Below the pieces are notes generated by a model that saw nothing but the letters and a program-made list of their open reading frames with translations, was not told the DNA's origin and ran no database searches. From positions 1 to 11,282 of the forward strand of contig CAYGDT010000046.1 of assembly GCA_964348745.1 (NCBI GenBank): a stretch of 11,282 nucleotides of DNA, given 5' to 3'. How positions within the stretch are numbered: the stretch's first letter is position 1; every line of letters starts with the position of its first letter. The DNA comes from CAYGDT01 sp964348745 (lineage in GTDB: Bacteria > Patescibacteriota > Gracilibacteria > Peribacterales > Peribacteraceae). Below, one piece after another: positions 1 through 5,660 of the stretch. Both the position numbers and the translations under genes were made by a program.

Positions 1-15
1 ATATTATATAACAAT

Positions 16-41
16 TTGACGTAAATAGCAATAACTATAAT
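16..41 (+). promoter_or_regulatory. possible promoter of the M20 peptidase gene
   Basis: TTGACG (16-21) resembles a -35 box and a perfect TATAAT lies at 36-41, but the 14-bp spacer is shorter than the usual 17. The TATAAT ends only 3 nt before the ATG at 45, so a start site at the normal distance would fall just inside the ORF. The real -10 may be shifted or the transcript may arise upstream of the window. No Shine-Dalgarno sequence is present. Confidence 0.3.
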
Positions 42-44
42 ATT

Positions 45-1136
45 ATGATTCAAAAACTTCCGGATCGGGCGCAGCTCCTCAACTTACTCCAGAGTTTTGT
101 CTCGTTTCACTCAACAGCGGATAGGCCAAATGATAAGAAGGAATGTTTAGATTGGGTCAATACTGCCTTTTTTGTAACCAGCGCATCTCGTATGCAGCGT
201 GGTATACACGAATATTCCCCGTGGCTCTACCTACCCAACAAAAATGCGCGTCTTCTACTGTTTGCGCACGCAGATGTTGTTCCCGCTCCCGATGCACTCT
301 TTACGCTGCGAACAGAAGGCGACTCTGCATTTGGCAGAGGGGTATCGGATATGAAAGGCAACACTCTTCCGTTAATAATGGCTTATAGAGATGCACTTGC
401 GGAAGGAGAAGATCCACCCGTCAGTATCTTAATTACGACGGACGAAGAAGTAGCAGGTACGACGATTCCGTATCTGCTCAACGAGGGAATCATCACTGCC
501 AAAGCCGCATTCACGCCGGACAGCGATGCGGAAGGAATTGTCTGCAAACACAAAGGTGTTGTCTGGTCGCAACTTACCGTACAGGGCAAAGGGGGACACG
601 GCGCATACCCATGGAAAGCGCAAAATCCGATTTGGAAACTGCAGGCGGCTCTCGAGACCTTAAAGGTCGCATTTCCACTGGAGGCCAAAGAACACTGGAC
701 GATGACAGTGACTCCAACCATGCTTGCAGGAAGCACCGCGCGAAACCAGATACCAGAGCAGGCAACCTGCGGAATCGACATTCGCTTTACGGCTGAGGAG
801 TTTGCAACTGCTGAGGAGGCGCTAATTCACGTTCGATCTTTTCTACCGGAGGATTGCACACTGGAAGCTGTAAAGAGTGCCGCCCCACTCGATACACCGA
901 GAGACAGCGAGATGGTTCGCCTATATAAAAGGATCGCAGAGGAAGTTCTTGGGATACAGATTCCCTTCAAGTCCGAACACGGCGGAACCGATGCCAGGTA
1001 TTTCGGGGAGCGAGGAATTCCAGCATTTCTCTATGGCCCCAAAGGCGGTGGCCTCCATAGTGATACGGAGTGGGTTTCAATCTCTTCTTTACTGCAACAC
1101 TACGAAATCTATCGGAGGCTGTTTCGGGAGTTGTAG
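45..1136 (+). CDS. M20-family zinc metallopeptidase/deacylase (ArgE/DapE-like)
   Basis: A 363-residue cytoplasmic hydrolase of the M20 family, which uses two zinc ions to cleave amide bonds in peptides or N-acyl amino acids. The family residues are in order: H75-x-D77 (in AHADVVP), the bridging D102 (SDMKGN), the catalytic/metal pair E134-E135 (TTDEE), D159 (PDSD) and the C-terminal H338 (GLHSD). The middle part, from about residue 168 to 285, is the inserted dimerisation domain and contains the GKGGHGAYP motif around H185. Length is normal and no signal peptide is seen. The ATG at 45 suits the family N-terminus, where LLNLLQSFVSFHS matches the first helix. No arginine or lysine biosynthesis genes are nearby, so general peptide salvage is more likely than ArgE or DapE activity, but the substrate cannot be read from sequence. 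Its last 14 codons are echoed at 1844-1888. Confidence 0.9.
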   Translation: MIQKLPDRAQLLNLLQSFVSFHSTADRPNDKKECLDWVNTAFFVTSASRMQRGIHEYSPWLYLPNKNARLLLFAHADVVPAPDALFTLRTEGDSAFGRGVSDMKGNTLPLIMAYRDALAEGEDPPVSILITTDEEVAGTTIPYLLNEGIITAKAAFTPDSDAEGIVCKHKGVVWSQLTVQGKGGHGAYPWKAQNPIWKLQAALETLKVAFPLEAKEHWTMTVTPTMLAGSTARNQIPEQATCGIDIRFTAEEFATAEEALIHVRSFLPEDCTLEAVKSAAPLDTPRDSEMVRLYKRIAEEVLGIQIPFKSEHGGTDARYFGERGIPAFLYGPKGGGLHSDTEWVSISSLLQHYEIYRRLFREL

Positions 1137-1144
1137 CTGATGGT
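1103..1144 (+). repeat. imperfect direct repeat, copy A (3' end of M20 gene)
   Basis: This 42-bp segment spans the last codons and stop of the M20 gene and a few bases beyond. It aligns without gaps to 1861-1902, with 35 of 42 positions identical by eye. The two copies flank the pentapeptide-repeat gene in direct orientation. Confidence 0.75.
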
Positions 1145-1220
1145 TTGGTACGATGGCTGTTTGGACTGCTAGTGATTTACCTCCTTTAGAAGAAAGATCC
1201 TATGATGACATGAGTCGAAT

Positions 1221-1229
1221 TGCTACAAT
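1221..1229 (+). promoter_or_regulatory. extended -10 promoter placing the start site on the ATG of the pentapeptide gene
   Basis: TGCTACAAT is an extended -10 (TG-N-TACAAT, hexamer 1224-1229). Exactly 6 nt separate the hexamer from the ATG at 1236, so a start at the usual 7th base gives a leaderless mRNA. ATGACA at 1205-1210 resembles a -35 but is too close (13 bp). No ribosome binding site is visible. Confidence 0.55.
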
Positions 1230-1235
1230 CCATAC

Positions 1236-1823
1236 ATGGATTTAGCAAAAGATGTGCAATCGAATTATATTGAGAAGTTATTTTCTAAGGCGAATTTAGT
1301 GGGACAAATAGTTAGTGGAAAAGAGTTTGAGAAATGCAGATTCGATAAATGCAGCTTTTTAGAAAGTAGCTTTAACAAGTGTCGGTTTATTGATTGCATT
1401 TTCTCTGAATCTAAATTGAGTGCGGTCAAATTTACTGGCTGTGTCTTTTTTGAAACAGCATTCCTGAAATCGAAAATAATCGGAATTGATTGGTCTCTGG
1501 CTGAGAAAGTTCGTGGATTACAGTTTATAGAGTGCGAACTGAACCTCTCTGGGTTTACTTTTATGAAACTTCCAAACCTCGTCATAAAAGACAGTCTAGC
1601 CATAGATGTAAACTTCATGGAAGCAGATTGTTCAGGAGCAAATTTTGAAGGAACAGATTTTGAAAAAAGTATTTTTCATCATACGAATCTTTCTAAAGCA
1701 AACTTTCAAAAAGCATATAACTATTCGATTGATTTCAATCAGAACATGCTGAAGAGAACAAAATTCTCATTGCCTGAAGCAGCTTCACTATTACGGGGAT
1801 TGGATATTGTACTAGAAAATTGA
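1236..1823 (+). CDS. pentapeptide-repeat protein
   Basis: A 195-residue protein with the five-residue periodicity of the pentapeptide-repeat family, which folds into a right-handed four-sided beta-helix. Repeats run from about residue 28 to 75 (for example FEKCRFDKCSFLESSFNKC, then FIDCIF, KFTGCVFF) and again from about 115 to 160 (ADCSGANFEGTDFEKSIFHHTNLSKANF). An irregular stretch lies between, and the C-terminus is probably helical. Size and architecture resemble Qnr/McbG-type proteins, some of which bind DNA gyrase as DNA mimics, but nothing in the sequence proves that function. The gene is AT-rich compared with the upstream peptidase gene (19/60 G+C at 1321-1380 against 28/60 at 901-960) and has its own leaderless promoter. 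Together with the flanking direct repeats, this suggests recent acquisition. An AT-rich 98-bp gap precedes it. Confidence 0.8.
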   Translation: MDLAKDVQSNYIEKLFSKANLVGQIVSGKEFEKCRFDKCSFLESSFNKCRFIDCIFSESKLSAVKFTGCVFFETAFLKSKIIGIDWSLAEKVRGLQFIECELNLSGFTFMKLPNLVIKDSLAIDVNFMEADCSGANFEGTDFEKSIFHHTNLSKANFQKAYNYSIDFNQNMLKRTKFSLPEAASLLRGLDIVLEN

Positions 1824-1843
1824 ATTCTAGTTTGGCAATATAG

Positions 1844-1888
1844 TTGTTTCTTGAACTCCTCGAAATCTATAGGAGGTTGTTTAAGTAG
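1844..1888 (+). pseudogene. remnant of an M20 peptidase C-terminus
   Basis: Between an in-frame TAG at 1841 and a TAG at 1886, the sequence reads LFLELLEIYRRLFK. This matches the last residues of the upstream peptidase (LLQHYEIYRRLFREL) in the corresponding frame. Substitutions such as K for R and the shared EIYRRLF core suggest it descends from coding sequence, either a partial duplication of the neighbour's 3' end or the tail of a lost tandem paralogue. It has no start codon or upstream body and is not a gene now. Confidence 0.6.
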
Positions 1889-1902
1889 TTGTAAATGATG
1901 GT
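1861..1902 (+). repeat. imperfect direct repeat, copy B
   Basis: Partner of 1103-1144. Identity includes CGAAATCTAT, GGAGG, AGTTGTA and TGATGGT. The last four bases (TGGT, 1899-1902) are also the complement of the tRNA-Phe 3' ACCA end, so the repeat runs right up to the tRNA gene. Confidence 0.75.
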
Positions 1903-1974
1903 GGCCCAGACCAGGGTCGAACTGGTGACACCTCGCTCTTCAGGCGAGTGCTCTACCAACTGAGCTACCGGGCC
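1899..1974 (-). tRNA. tRNA-Phe (anticodon GAA), CCA encoded
   Basis: A full 76-nt cloverleaf on the minus strand. The acceptor GGCCCGG pairs with CTGGGCC (one G-U). The D stem is GCTC/GAGC, the anticodon stem CTCGC/GCGAG with loop CTGAAGA, and the T arm ACCAG-TTCGACC-CTGGT. The discriminator is A73 and the terminal CCA is encoded at 1899-1901. Positions 34-36 are GAA, reading Phe codons. The 5' end overlaps the 3' end of the GIY-YIG gene by 10 bp. The locus lies downstream of obgE on the same strand. No promoter can be assigned with confidence. Confidence 0.96.
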
Positions 1975-1977
1975 ACT
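1944..1977 (-). repeat. 34-bp tRNA-Phe segment duplicated at 2240-2293
   Basis: The 5' half of the intact tRNA (acceptor strand, D arm and 5' strand of the anticodon stem) plus 3 bp upstream is present again, base for base, at 2240-2293, apart from a 20-bp insertion there. The copies are in direct orientation, 296 bp apart start to start, and flank the GIY-YIG gene. Confidence 0.9.
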
Positions 1978-2225
1978 CTTTTGAGCTCTTTCAAAAGTAT
2001 ATCACGTTCTTCTCTCCCTGCACTGCTTTTTAAAAACTTCTCTCTTTTTCTCGCCTCACTACGCGAAGCAAATGCTTCTGTGTGCATGATACTCCACGGC
2101 TTTTTAGACTTCGTAGTCTTCACTCTACCGAAATTATGATCTTCAAGTCTCTTCGCAGGATTCTGAGACATTCCCGTGTAAAAACTACCATCAGCCTTAC
2201 TTTGGAGAATGTAGACGTATTCCAT
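1965..2225 (-). CDS. small GIY-YIG nuclease domain protein (UPF0213-like), embedded in the tRNA-Phe locus
   Basis: An 86-residue single-domain protein with the complete GIY-YIG fold signature. It has VYI at 4-6 and YTG at 16-18, the catalytic arginine R26 in AKRLEDHN, H30, and the metal-binding glutamate E62 in EARKREKFLK. Length is typical for free-standing UPF0213/YhbQ-type proteins, whose cellular role is mostly unknown. Related domains cut DNA in homing endonucleases and UvrC. Its final codons (V-A-R-stop) are read from the 5' end of tRNA-Phe: the TAG stop is formed by tRNA bases 8-10. The ATG at 2225 gives the family start MEYVYILQS; no Shine-Dalgarno is present. Upstream lies a truncated tRNA-Phe copy, so the gene sits between two directly repeated tRNA segments. 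It is probably cotranscribed with the tRNA; mobility is inference. Confidence 0.85.
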   Translation of the reverse strand: MEYVYILQSKADGSFYTGMSQNPAKRLEDHNFGRVKTTKSKKPWSIMHTEAFASRSEARKREKFLKSSAGREERDILLKELKRVAR

Positions 2226-2239
2226 ACTATCGTGTGCGA

Positions 2240-2293
2240 GCGAGTGCTCCCTGCCTGCCGGCAGGCAGGTACCAACTGAGCTACCGGGCCACT
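2240..2293 (-). pseudogene. truncated tRNA-Phe 5' half interrupted by a palindrome
   Basis: Read on the minus strand this is AGT, then GGCCCGGTAGCTCAGTTGGT and A (acceptor strand and D loop), a 20-bp insert, then GAGCACTCGC (3' D stem and 5' anticodon stem). Identity to the intact tRNA-Phe stops exactly where the anticodon loop would begin. There is no 3' half, so it cannot be a functional tRNA. It lies 44 bp after the obgE stop, probably where the original tRNA start lay. Confidence 0.88.
2250..2269. repeat. 20-bp perfect palindrome CCTGCCTGCCGGCAGGCAGG
   Basis: Perfectly self-complementary over 20 bp, able to form an 8-bp stem with a CCGG loop. Removing it restores the tRNA D-loop sequence without any change (GGTA joined to GAGC), so it is a clean insertion. 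No T-run follows on either strand, which argues against an intrinsic terminator. I recall this motif as a common dispersed element in CPR genomes, but could not check. It occurs once in this window. Confidence 0.85.
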
Positions 2294-2337
2294 TAAATTC
2301 AAACTAAGAAAGATCAACGCTGGGGAATGTACCAAGT

Positions 2338-3633
2338 TTACAGGTACACGTCCACGGGAATGTTCCCAATGAATACTGGAGAGTTTTCTGCTTTACGCTC
2401 CCTACGAATAGCATCGCGTAGACCGATGCGGTCAAGAATATCCTGGAAACGAAATATAGCCCCTTGAGCGTTAAAATTCGTCATCATGACAAGCTGCTCC
2501 AAACGCTTACCTGTTATCCGTAATGAACCATCAGGAGACTTCGTAATCTTATAAGTTCCCATGCGAATATCTTCCGTACCCGGTTTGAGCGTAACGCGTG
2601 CAGGTTTTGGTTCTTCCTTCCGATTTTCTCGGTCTTGGAGCACTGCACGCAGTAACGTACGAAGCAATTCCTTAAGACCGACGTGCGACGTGGCAGAAAT
2701 GGCACTGTGGACCGGAACTTTACTTTTCTTAAGCTTCGCAATCGTCGGAGCGAGATCAAGCATTGTGAGATCTGACTTATTGATAATTACGATTTCAGGT
2801 TTCTCCATGAGTACAGGGGAGAACTTCTGCAGTTCTTTGCGGATTGTTTTATAATCCTTGATCAAAACTGCGGCATCGATGGAATCTCCGTCGAGTGCAC
2901 GTGAGAGATCGAGAACATGGAGAAGTACGGAGCAGCGTTCAATATGTCGAAGAAATCTATGCCCAAGGCCTTTTCCTTCCGATGCGTCCTCGATCAAACC
3001 CGGGACATCGCAAACGACCATCGAGCGATCATCGACGTGCACAACCCCAAGATTCGGGACAAGCGTGGTAAACGGATAATCGGCGATCTTTGGACGAGCT
3101 GCACTAATAACGGATATCAGTGTTGATTTACCAACACTGGGATACCCGATGATTCCGACATCGGCGACGAGTTTCAAATCCAGCTTAATGATGAGCGTCT
3201 GTCCGGGTTCCCCCATTTCCGCAAAATCAGGACGTTGGCGCGTGGATGAAGTGAAGTGCGCATTCCCAAATCCTCCCCGACCACCTTTGGCGATCATCAG
3301 TTCATCACCTTGTGACCGAAGATCTGCAAGGACGGTACCATTGGATACGACTTGAGTTCCCGAGGGGACGATAAGCAATAAATCATTCCCGTTTCTCCCG
3401 TGCCTGTCCTGTCCGGACCCAGCAAATCCGTTCTCTGCACGAAAAACCTTAGAAGAGCGATAGAGACTTAGGGTATCGGTGTTGTCATCAGCCTGAATGT
3501 AAACGCTGCCTCCGCGGCCTCCGTCGCCACCGTCTGGTCCTCCTCTCGGAATATACTTCTCTCGACGCCACGAAACACATCCATTTCCGCCCGTCCCGCC
3601 GTACACAGTGATAGTCGCTTCGTCGAGAAACAT
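2338..3633 (-). CDS. obgE: Obg-family GTPase (ObgE/CgtA)
   Basis: A 431-residue GTPase of the Obg family that binds the large ribosomal subunit and acts in late 50S assembly and stress control. It has all three domains. The glycine-rich Obg fold covers residues 1 to about 158 (GGNGCVSWRREKYIPRGG, GGRGG). The G domain has P-loop G163-S170 (GYPSVGKS), switch I TT at 189-190, DVPG at 209-212, NKSD at 285-288 and SA at 313-314. The C-terminal OCT domain (about 355-431, with LVMMTNFNAQGAIFRFQ) is present. I chose the ATG at 3633, not the in-frame one at 3672, because the family begins MF(I/L)DEA. A -10-like TATACT lies 6 nt before it, which would give a leaderless mRNA. It is divergent from dnaK, with 107 bp between starts, and followed by the tRNA-Phe locus. 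Confidence 0.96.
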   Translation of the reverse strand: MFLDEATITVYGGTGGNGCVSWRREKYIPRGGPDGGDGGRGGSVYIQADDNTDTLSLYRSSKVFRAENGFAGSGQDRHGRNGNDLLLIVPSGTQVVSNGTVLADLRSQGDELMIAKGGRGGFGNAHFTSSTRQRPDFAEMGEPGQTLIIKLDLKLVADVGIIGYPSVGKSTLISVISAARPKIADYPFTTLVPNLGVVHVDDRSMVVCDVPGLIEDASEGKGLGHRFLRHIERCSVLLHVLDLSRALDGDSIDAAVLIKDYKTIRKELQKFSPVLMEKPEIVIINKSDLTMLDLAPTIAKLKKSKVPVHSAISATSHVGLKELLRTLLRAVLQDRENRKEEPKPARVTLKPGTEDIRMGTYKITKSPDGSLRITGKRLEQLVMMTNFNAQGAIFRFQDILDRIGLRDAIRRERKAENSPVFIGNIPVDVYL

Positions 3634-3639
3634 AGCGAC

Positions 3640-3645
3640 AGTATA
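3640..3645 (-). promoter_or_regulatory. -10 box of obgE, leaderless spacing
   Basis: TATACT on the minus strand ends 6 nt before the chosen ATG, so transcription should begin on the A of the start codon. No good -35 is visible at 16-18 bp. The spacing agrees with three other genes in the window, which also supports the start choice. Confidence 0.45.
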
Positions 3646-3674
3646 GGCATCTGCAGAAATTCCGATATACAATG

Positions 3675-3703
3675 TTGACGGGAAGTAGTTAGCACTCTAA
3701 AAT
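3675..3703 (+). promoter_or_regulatory. dnaK promoter
   Basis: TTGACG (3675-3680), a 17-bp spacer and TAAAAT (3698-3703) form a near-consensus housekeeping promoter. The expected start is near 3710, leaving a leader of about 31 nt before the ATG at 3741, unlike most genes here. The -10 box lies wholly inside the CIRCE operator. Confidence 0.75.
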
Positions 3704-3715
3704 ACCGAGTGCTAA
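3689..3715 (+). promoter_or_regulatory. CIRCE operator (HrcA binding site)
   Basis: TTAGCACTC, 9 bp, then GAGTGCTAA: a perfect 9-bp inverted repeat identical to the CIRCE consensus. It covers the -10 box and predicted start of dnaK, so bound HrcA should block transcription until heat or unfolded protein removes it. The right arm ends 25 bp before the dnaK ATG. It is about 55 bp upstream of the obgE start, on the far side of that gene's -10 box. Confidence 0.95.
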
Positions 3716-3740
3716 TTGATGTTACTTTCCCCGATCACCT

Positions 3741-5639
3741 ATGTCTAAAATCATTGGAATCGACCTTGGCACTACAAATACCTGCGTCGCTGTCATCGAA
3801 GGCGGTGAACCTGTCGTCATACCAAATGCAGAGGGCAATAGAACAACGCCTTCCGTAGTCGCCTTTAAGGGAGAGGAAGTTTTAGTGGGAATCGCTGCAA
3901 AGCGTCAGGCAGTTACCAACCACAAGAATACAATCTACTCCGCAAAACGTTTCATTGGTCGCAGATTCGATGAGGCAAAGAAGGATGCTTTGCACATGCC
4001 CTTTATTGTGAAGAAGGGAACGGGAGACCGCGCAGTGATCGAAGTGAACGGAAAGCAGATGCTTCCGCAGGAGATCAGTGCAAAGGTTTTGCAGAAACTA
4101 AAGCATGATGCAGAAGCGTACCTCGGCACGACTGTCACGAGAGCAGTCATTACCGTACCTGCGTATTTCGATGACTCTCAGCGTCAGGCGACCAAGGAAG
4201 CCGGTAAAATCGCCGGTCTGGAGGTCGAGCGCATTATCAACGAGCCGACGGCGGCTGCACTCGCTTACGGACTGGATAAAGGCAATGAACATAAGATTGT
4301 CGTCTATGACCTTGGTGGAGGAACATTCGATGTCTCCGTACTTGATATGGCAGATGGCGTGTTTGAAGTTCTCGCGACGAACGGTGACACACAACTCGGT
4401 GGAGACGATTTCGATGCAGAGATCATTCTGTGGATTCTTGAAACGTTTAAAAAAGAGGAGGGGATTGATCTTGCGAAGGATACCATCGCACTGCAACGCC
4501 TAAAGGAAGCAGGAGAGAAGGCGAAGATTGAATTGAGTTCACAAAATGAAACGGAGATTAATTTGCCGTTTATTACCGCAGACAGTAATGGTCCGAAGCA
4601 CTTGAATTTAAAATTAAGCCGAGCAAAACTCGAATCTCTTGTGATGAGTCTTATTGAGCGCACAGTAAAACCCTGTGAGAACGCTCTGAAGGATGCAGGG
4701 ATGAAGAAATCGGATATTGCAGAAGTGGTACTCGTTGGTGGTATGACACGCATGCCTGCCGTTCATGCGAAGGTCAAAGAGCTTTTTGGCAAAGAACCGC
4801 ACAAAGGCGTAAACCCCGATGAAGTCGTGGCAATCGGCGCGGCAATTCAAGCTGGAATACTCGGAGGAGATATCGACAAAGACATCGTTCTTGTCGATGT
4901 AACGCCGCTCAGCCTCGGCATCGAGACACTTGGCGGAGTTTCTACGAAAGTAATCGACAGAAATAGCAAGATCCCGACGAGCAAAAGTCAGGTATTCTCG
5001 ACTGCTGCAGATAATCAGCCGTCAGTCGAAGTCCATATTGTCCAAGGAGAACGCGCAATGGCTGCAGACAATAAATCACTTGGTCGCTTCATCCTTGATG
5101 GAATCGTTGCCGCACCGCGTGGAATGCCACAGGTCGAAGTGACGTTTGATATCGATACAAATGGAATATTGAGTGTGAAAGCAAAAGATAAAGGAACGGG
5201 TAAGGAGCAGCACATTACGATTCAAGGTTCGACAGGACTCTCCAGTGACGAGATCGAGAAGATGCAGAAAGACGCGGAACTCTATGCTGAGGACGATAAA
5301 AAGAAGAAAGAAGTCATAGATGCACGCAATACTGCAGATGCACTTGTCTTTAATATCGAAAAGCAAATGCGTGAACACGATGCAAAGCTCGGCGATGATC
5401 TAAAAAAGAAGATCAACATCAAGATTGCAGATGTAAAATCCCTCCTTTCAAATGAAAATGCAACGGCAGAAGAACTGAAGAAAGCGACTGATGAGCTCGG
5501 AATCGAAGCACAGGAAATCGGGAAGATCATCTATGACGCAGCGCAGAAAGCAGAAGAGAAGACAAATTCAGCTGCTGAGGATTCGGGCGAGAAGGTTGTC
5601 GATGCCGAAGTTGTAGAAGATGATGAGAATAGAAAATAA
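3741..5639 (+). CDS. dnaK: chaperone DnaK (Hsp70)
   Basis: A 632-residue Hsp70 that binds unfolded polypeptides in an ATP-controlled cycle with DnaJ and GrpE in the cytoplasm. The nucleotide-binding domain (1 to about 380) has the phosphate-1 loop GIDLGTTNT (6-14), catalytic-site K69, DLGGGTFD with T195, and VLVGGMTRMPA (about 330-340). The interdomain linker VLVDVTPL is at 383-390. The substrate-binding domain and helical lid follow. The acidic tail contains DAEVVEDDE, typical of bacterial DnaK. Residues 69-115 contain the segment (IGRRFDEAKKD...MPF) found in Gram-negative-type DnaK and missing from Firmicutes forms. Control is by CIRCE/HrcA. grpE and dnaJ are not in the window, so this dnaK stands outside a complete heat-shock operon. 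The stop is 21 bp from the convergent GAPDH stop, with no clear terminator between. Confidence 0.98.
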   Translation: MSKIIGIDLGTTNTCVAVIEGGEPVVIPNAEGNRTTPSVVAFKGEEVLVGIAAKRQAVTNHKNTIYSAKRFIGRRFDEAKKDALHMPFIVKKGTGDRAVIEVNGKQMLPQEISAKVLQKLKHDAEAYLGTTVTRAVITVPAYFDDSQRQATKEAGKIAGLEVERIINEPTAAALAYGLDKGNEHKIVVYDLGGGTFDVSVLDMADGVFEVLATNGDTQLGGDDFDAEIILWILETFKKEEGIDLAKDTIALQRLKEAGEKAKIELSSQNETEINLPFITADSNGPKHLNLKLSRAKLESLVMSLIERTVKPCENALKDAGMKKSDIAEVVLVGGMTRMPAVHAKVKELFGKEPHKGVNPDEVVAIGAAIQAGILGGDIDKDIVLVDVTPLSLGIETLGGVSTKVIDRNSKIPTSKSQVFSTAADNQPSVEVHIVQGERAMAADNKSLGRFILDGIVAAPRGMPQVEVTFDIDTNGILSVKAKDKGTGKEQHITIQGSTGLSSDEIEKMQKDAELYAEDDKKKKEVIDARNTADALVFNIEKQMREHDAKLGDDLKKKINIKIADVKSLLSNENATAEELKKATDELGIEAQEIGKIIYDAAQKAEEKTNSAAEDSGEKVVDAEVVEDDENRK

Positions 5640-5660
5640 TCTTTCAGGTCTAGATTGATT

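Noticed and set aside
1153..1245. 30-codon ORF starting ATGGCTGTTTGG before the pentapeptide gene
   Set aside because: Too short to support, no promoter or ribosome site, and it overlaps the promoter and start of the next gene. It could be a gene remnant.
2250..2269. Palindrome as an intrinsic terminator or short CRISPR-type repeat
   Set aside because: There is no T-run on either strand, and it occurs only once in the window with no spacers.
2082..2335. Overlapping ORFs on both strands containing ACRQAG (including a frame reading GPVAQLV)
   Set aside because: They are translations of the tRNA fragment and the palindrome, not proteins. The GIY-YIG frame explains the region.
3634..3672. N-terminal extension of obgE from the ATG at 3672
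   Set aside because: The Obg family starts MF(I/L)DEA, and a -10 box lies within the extension 6 nt before the ATG at 3633.
4098..4753. Long ORFs (132-149 codons) inside dnaK in other frames
   Set aside because: They are shadows of a strongly conserved gene, with no family motifs of their own.
5640..5660. Bidirectional terminator between dnaK and the GAPDH gene
   Set aside because: No stem-loop of useful length is visible in the 21 bp between the stops.
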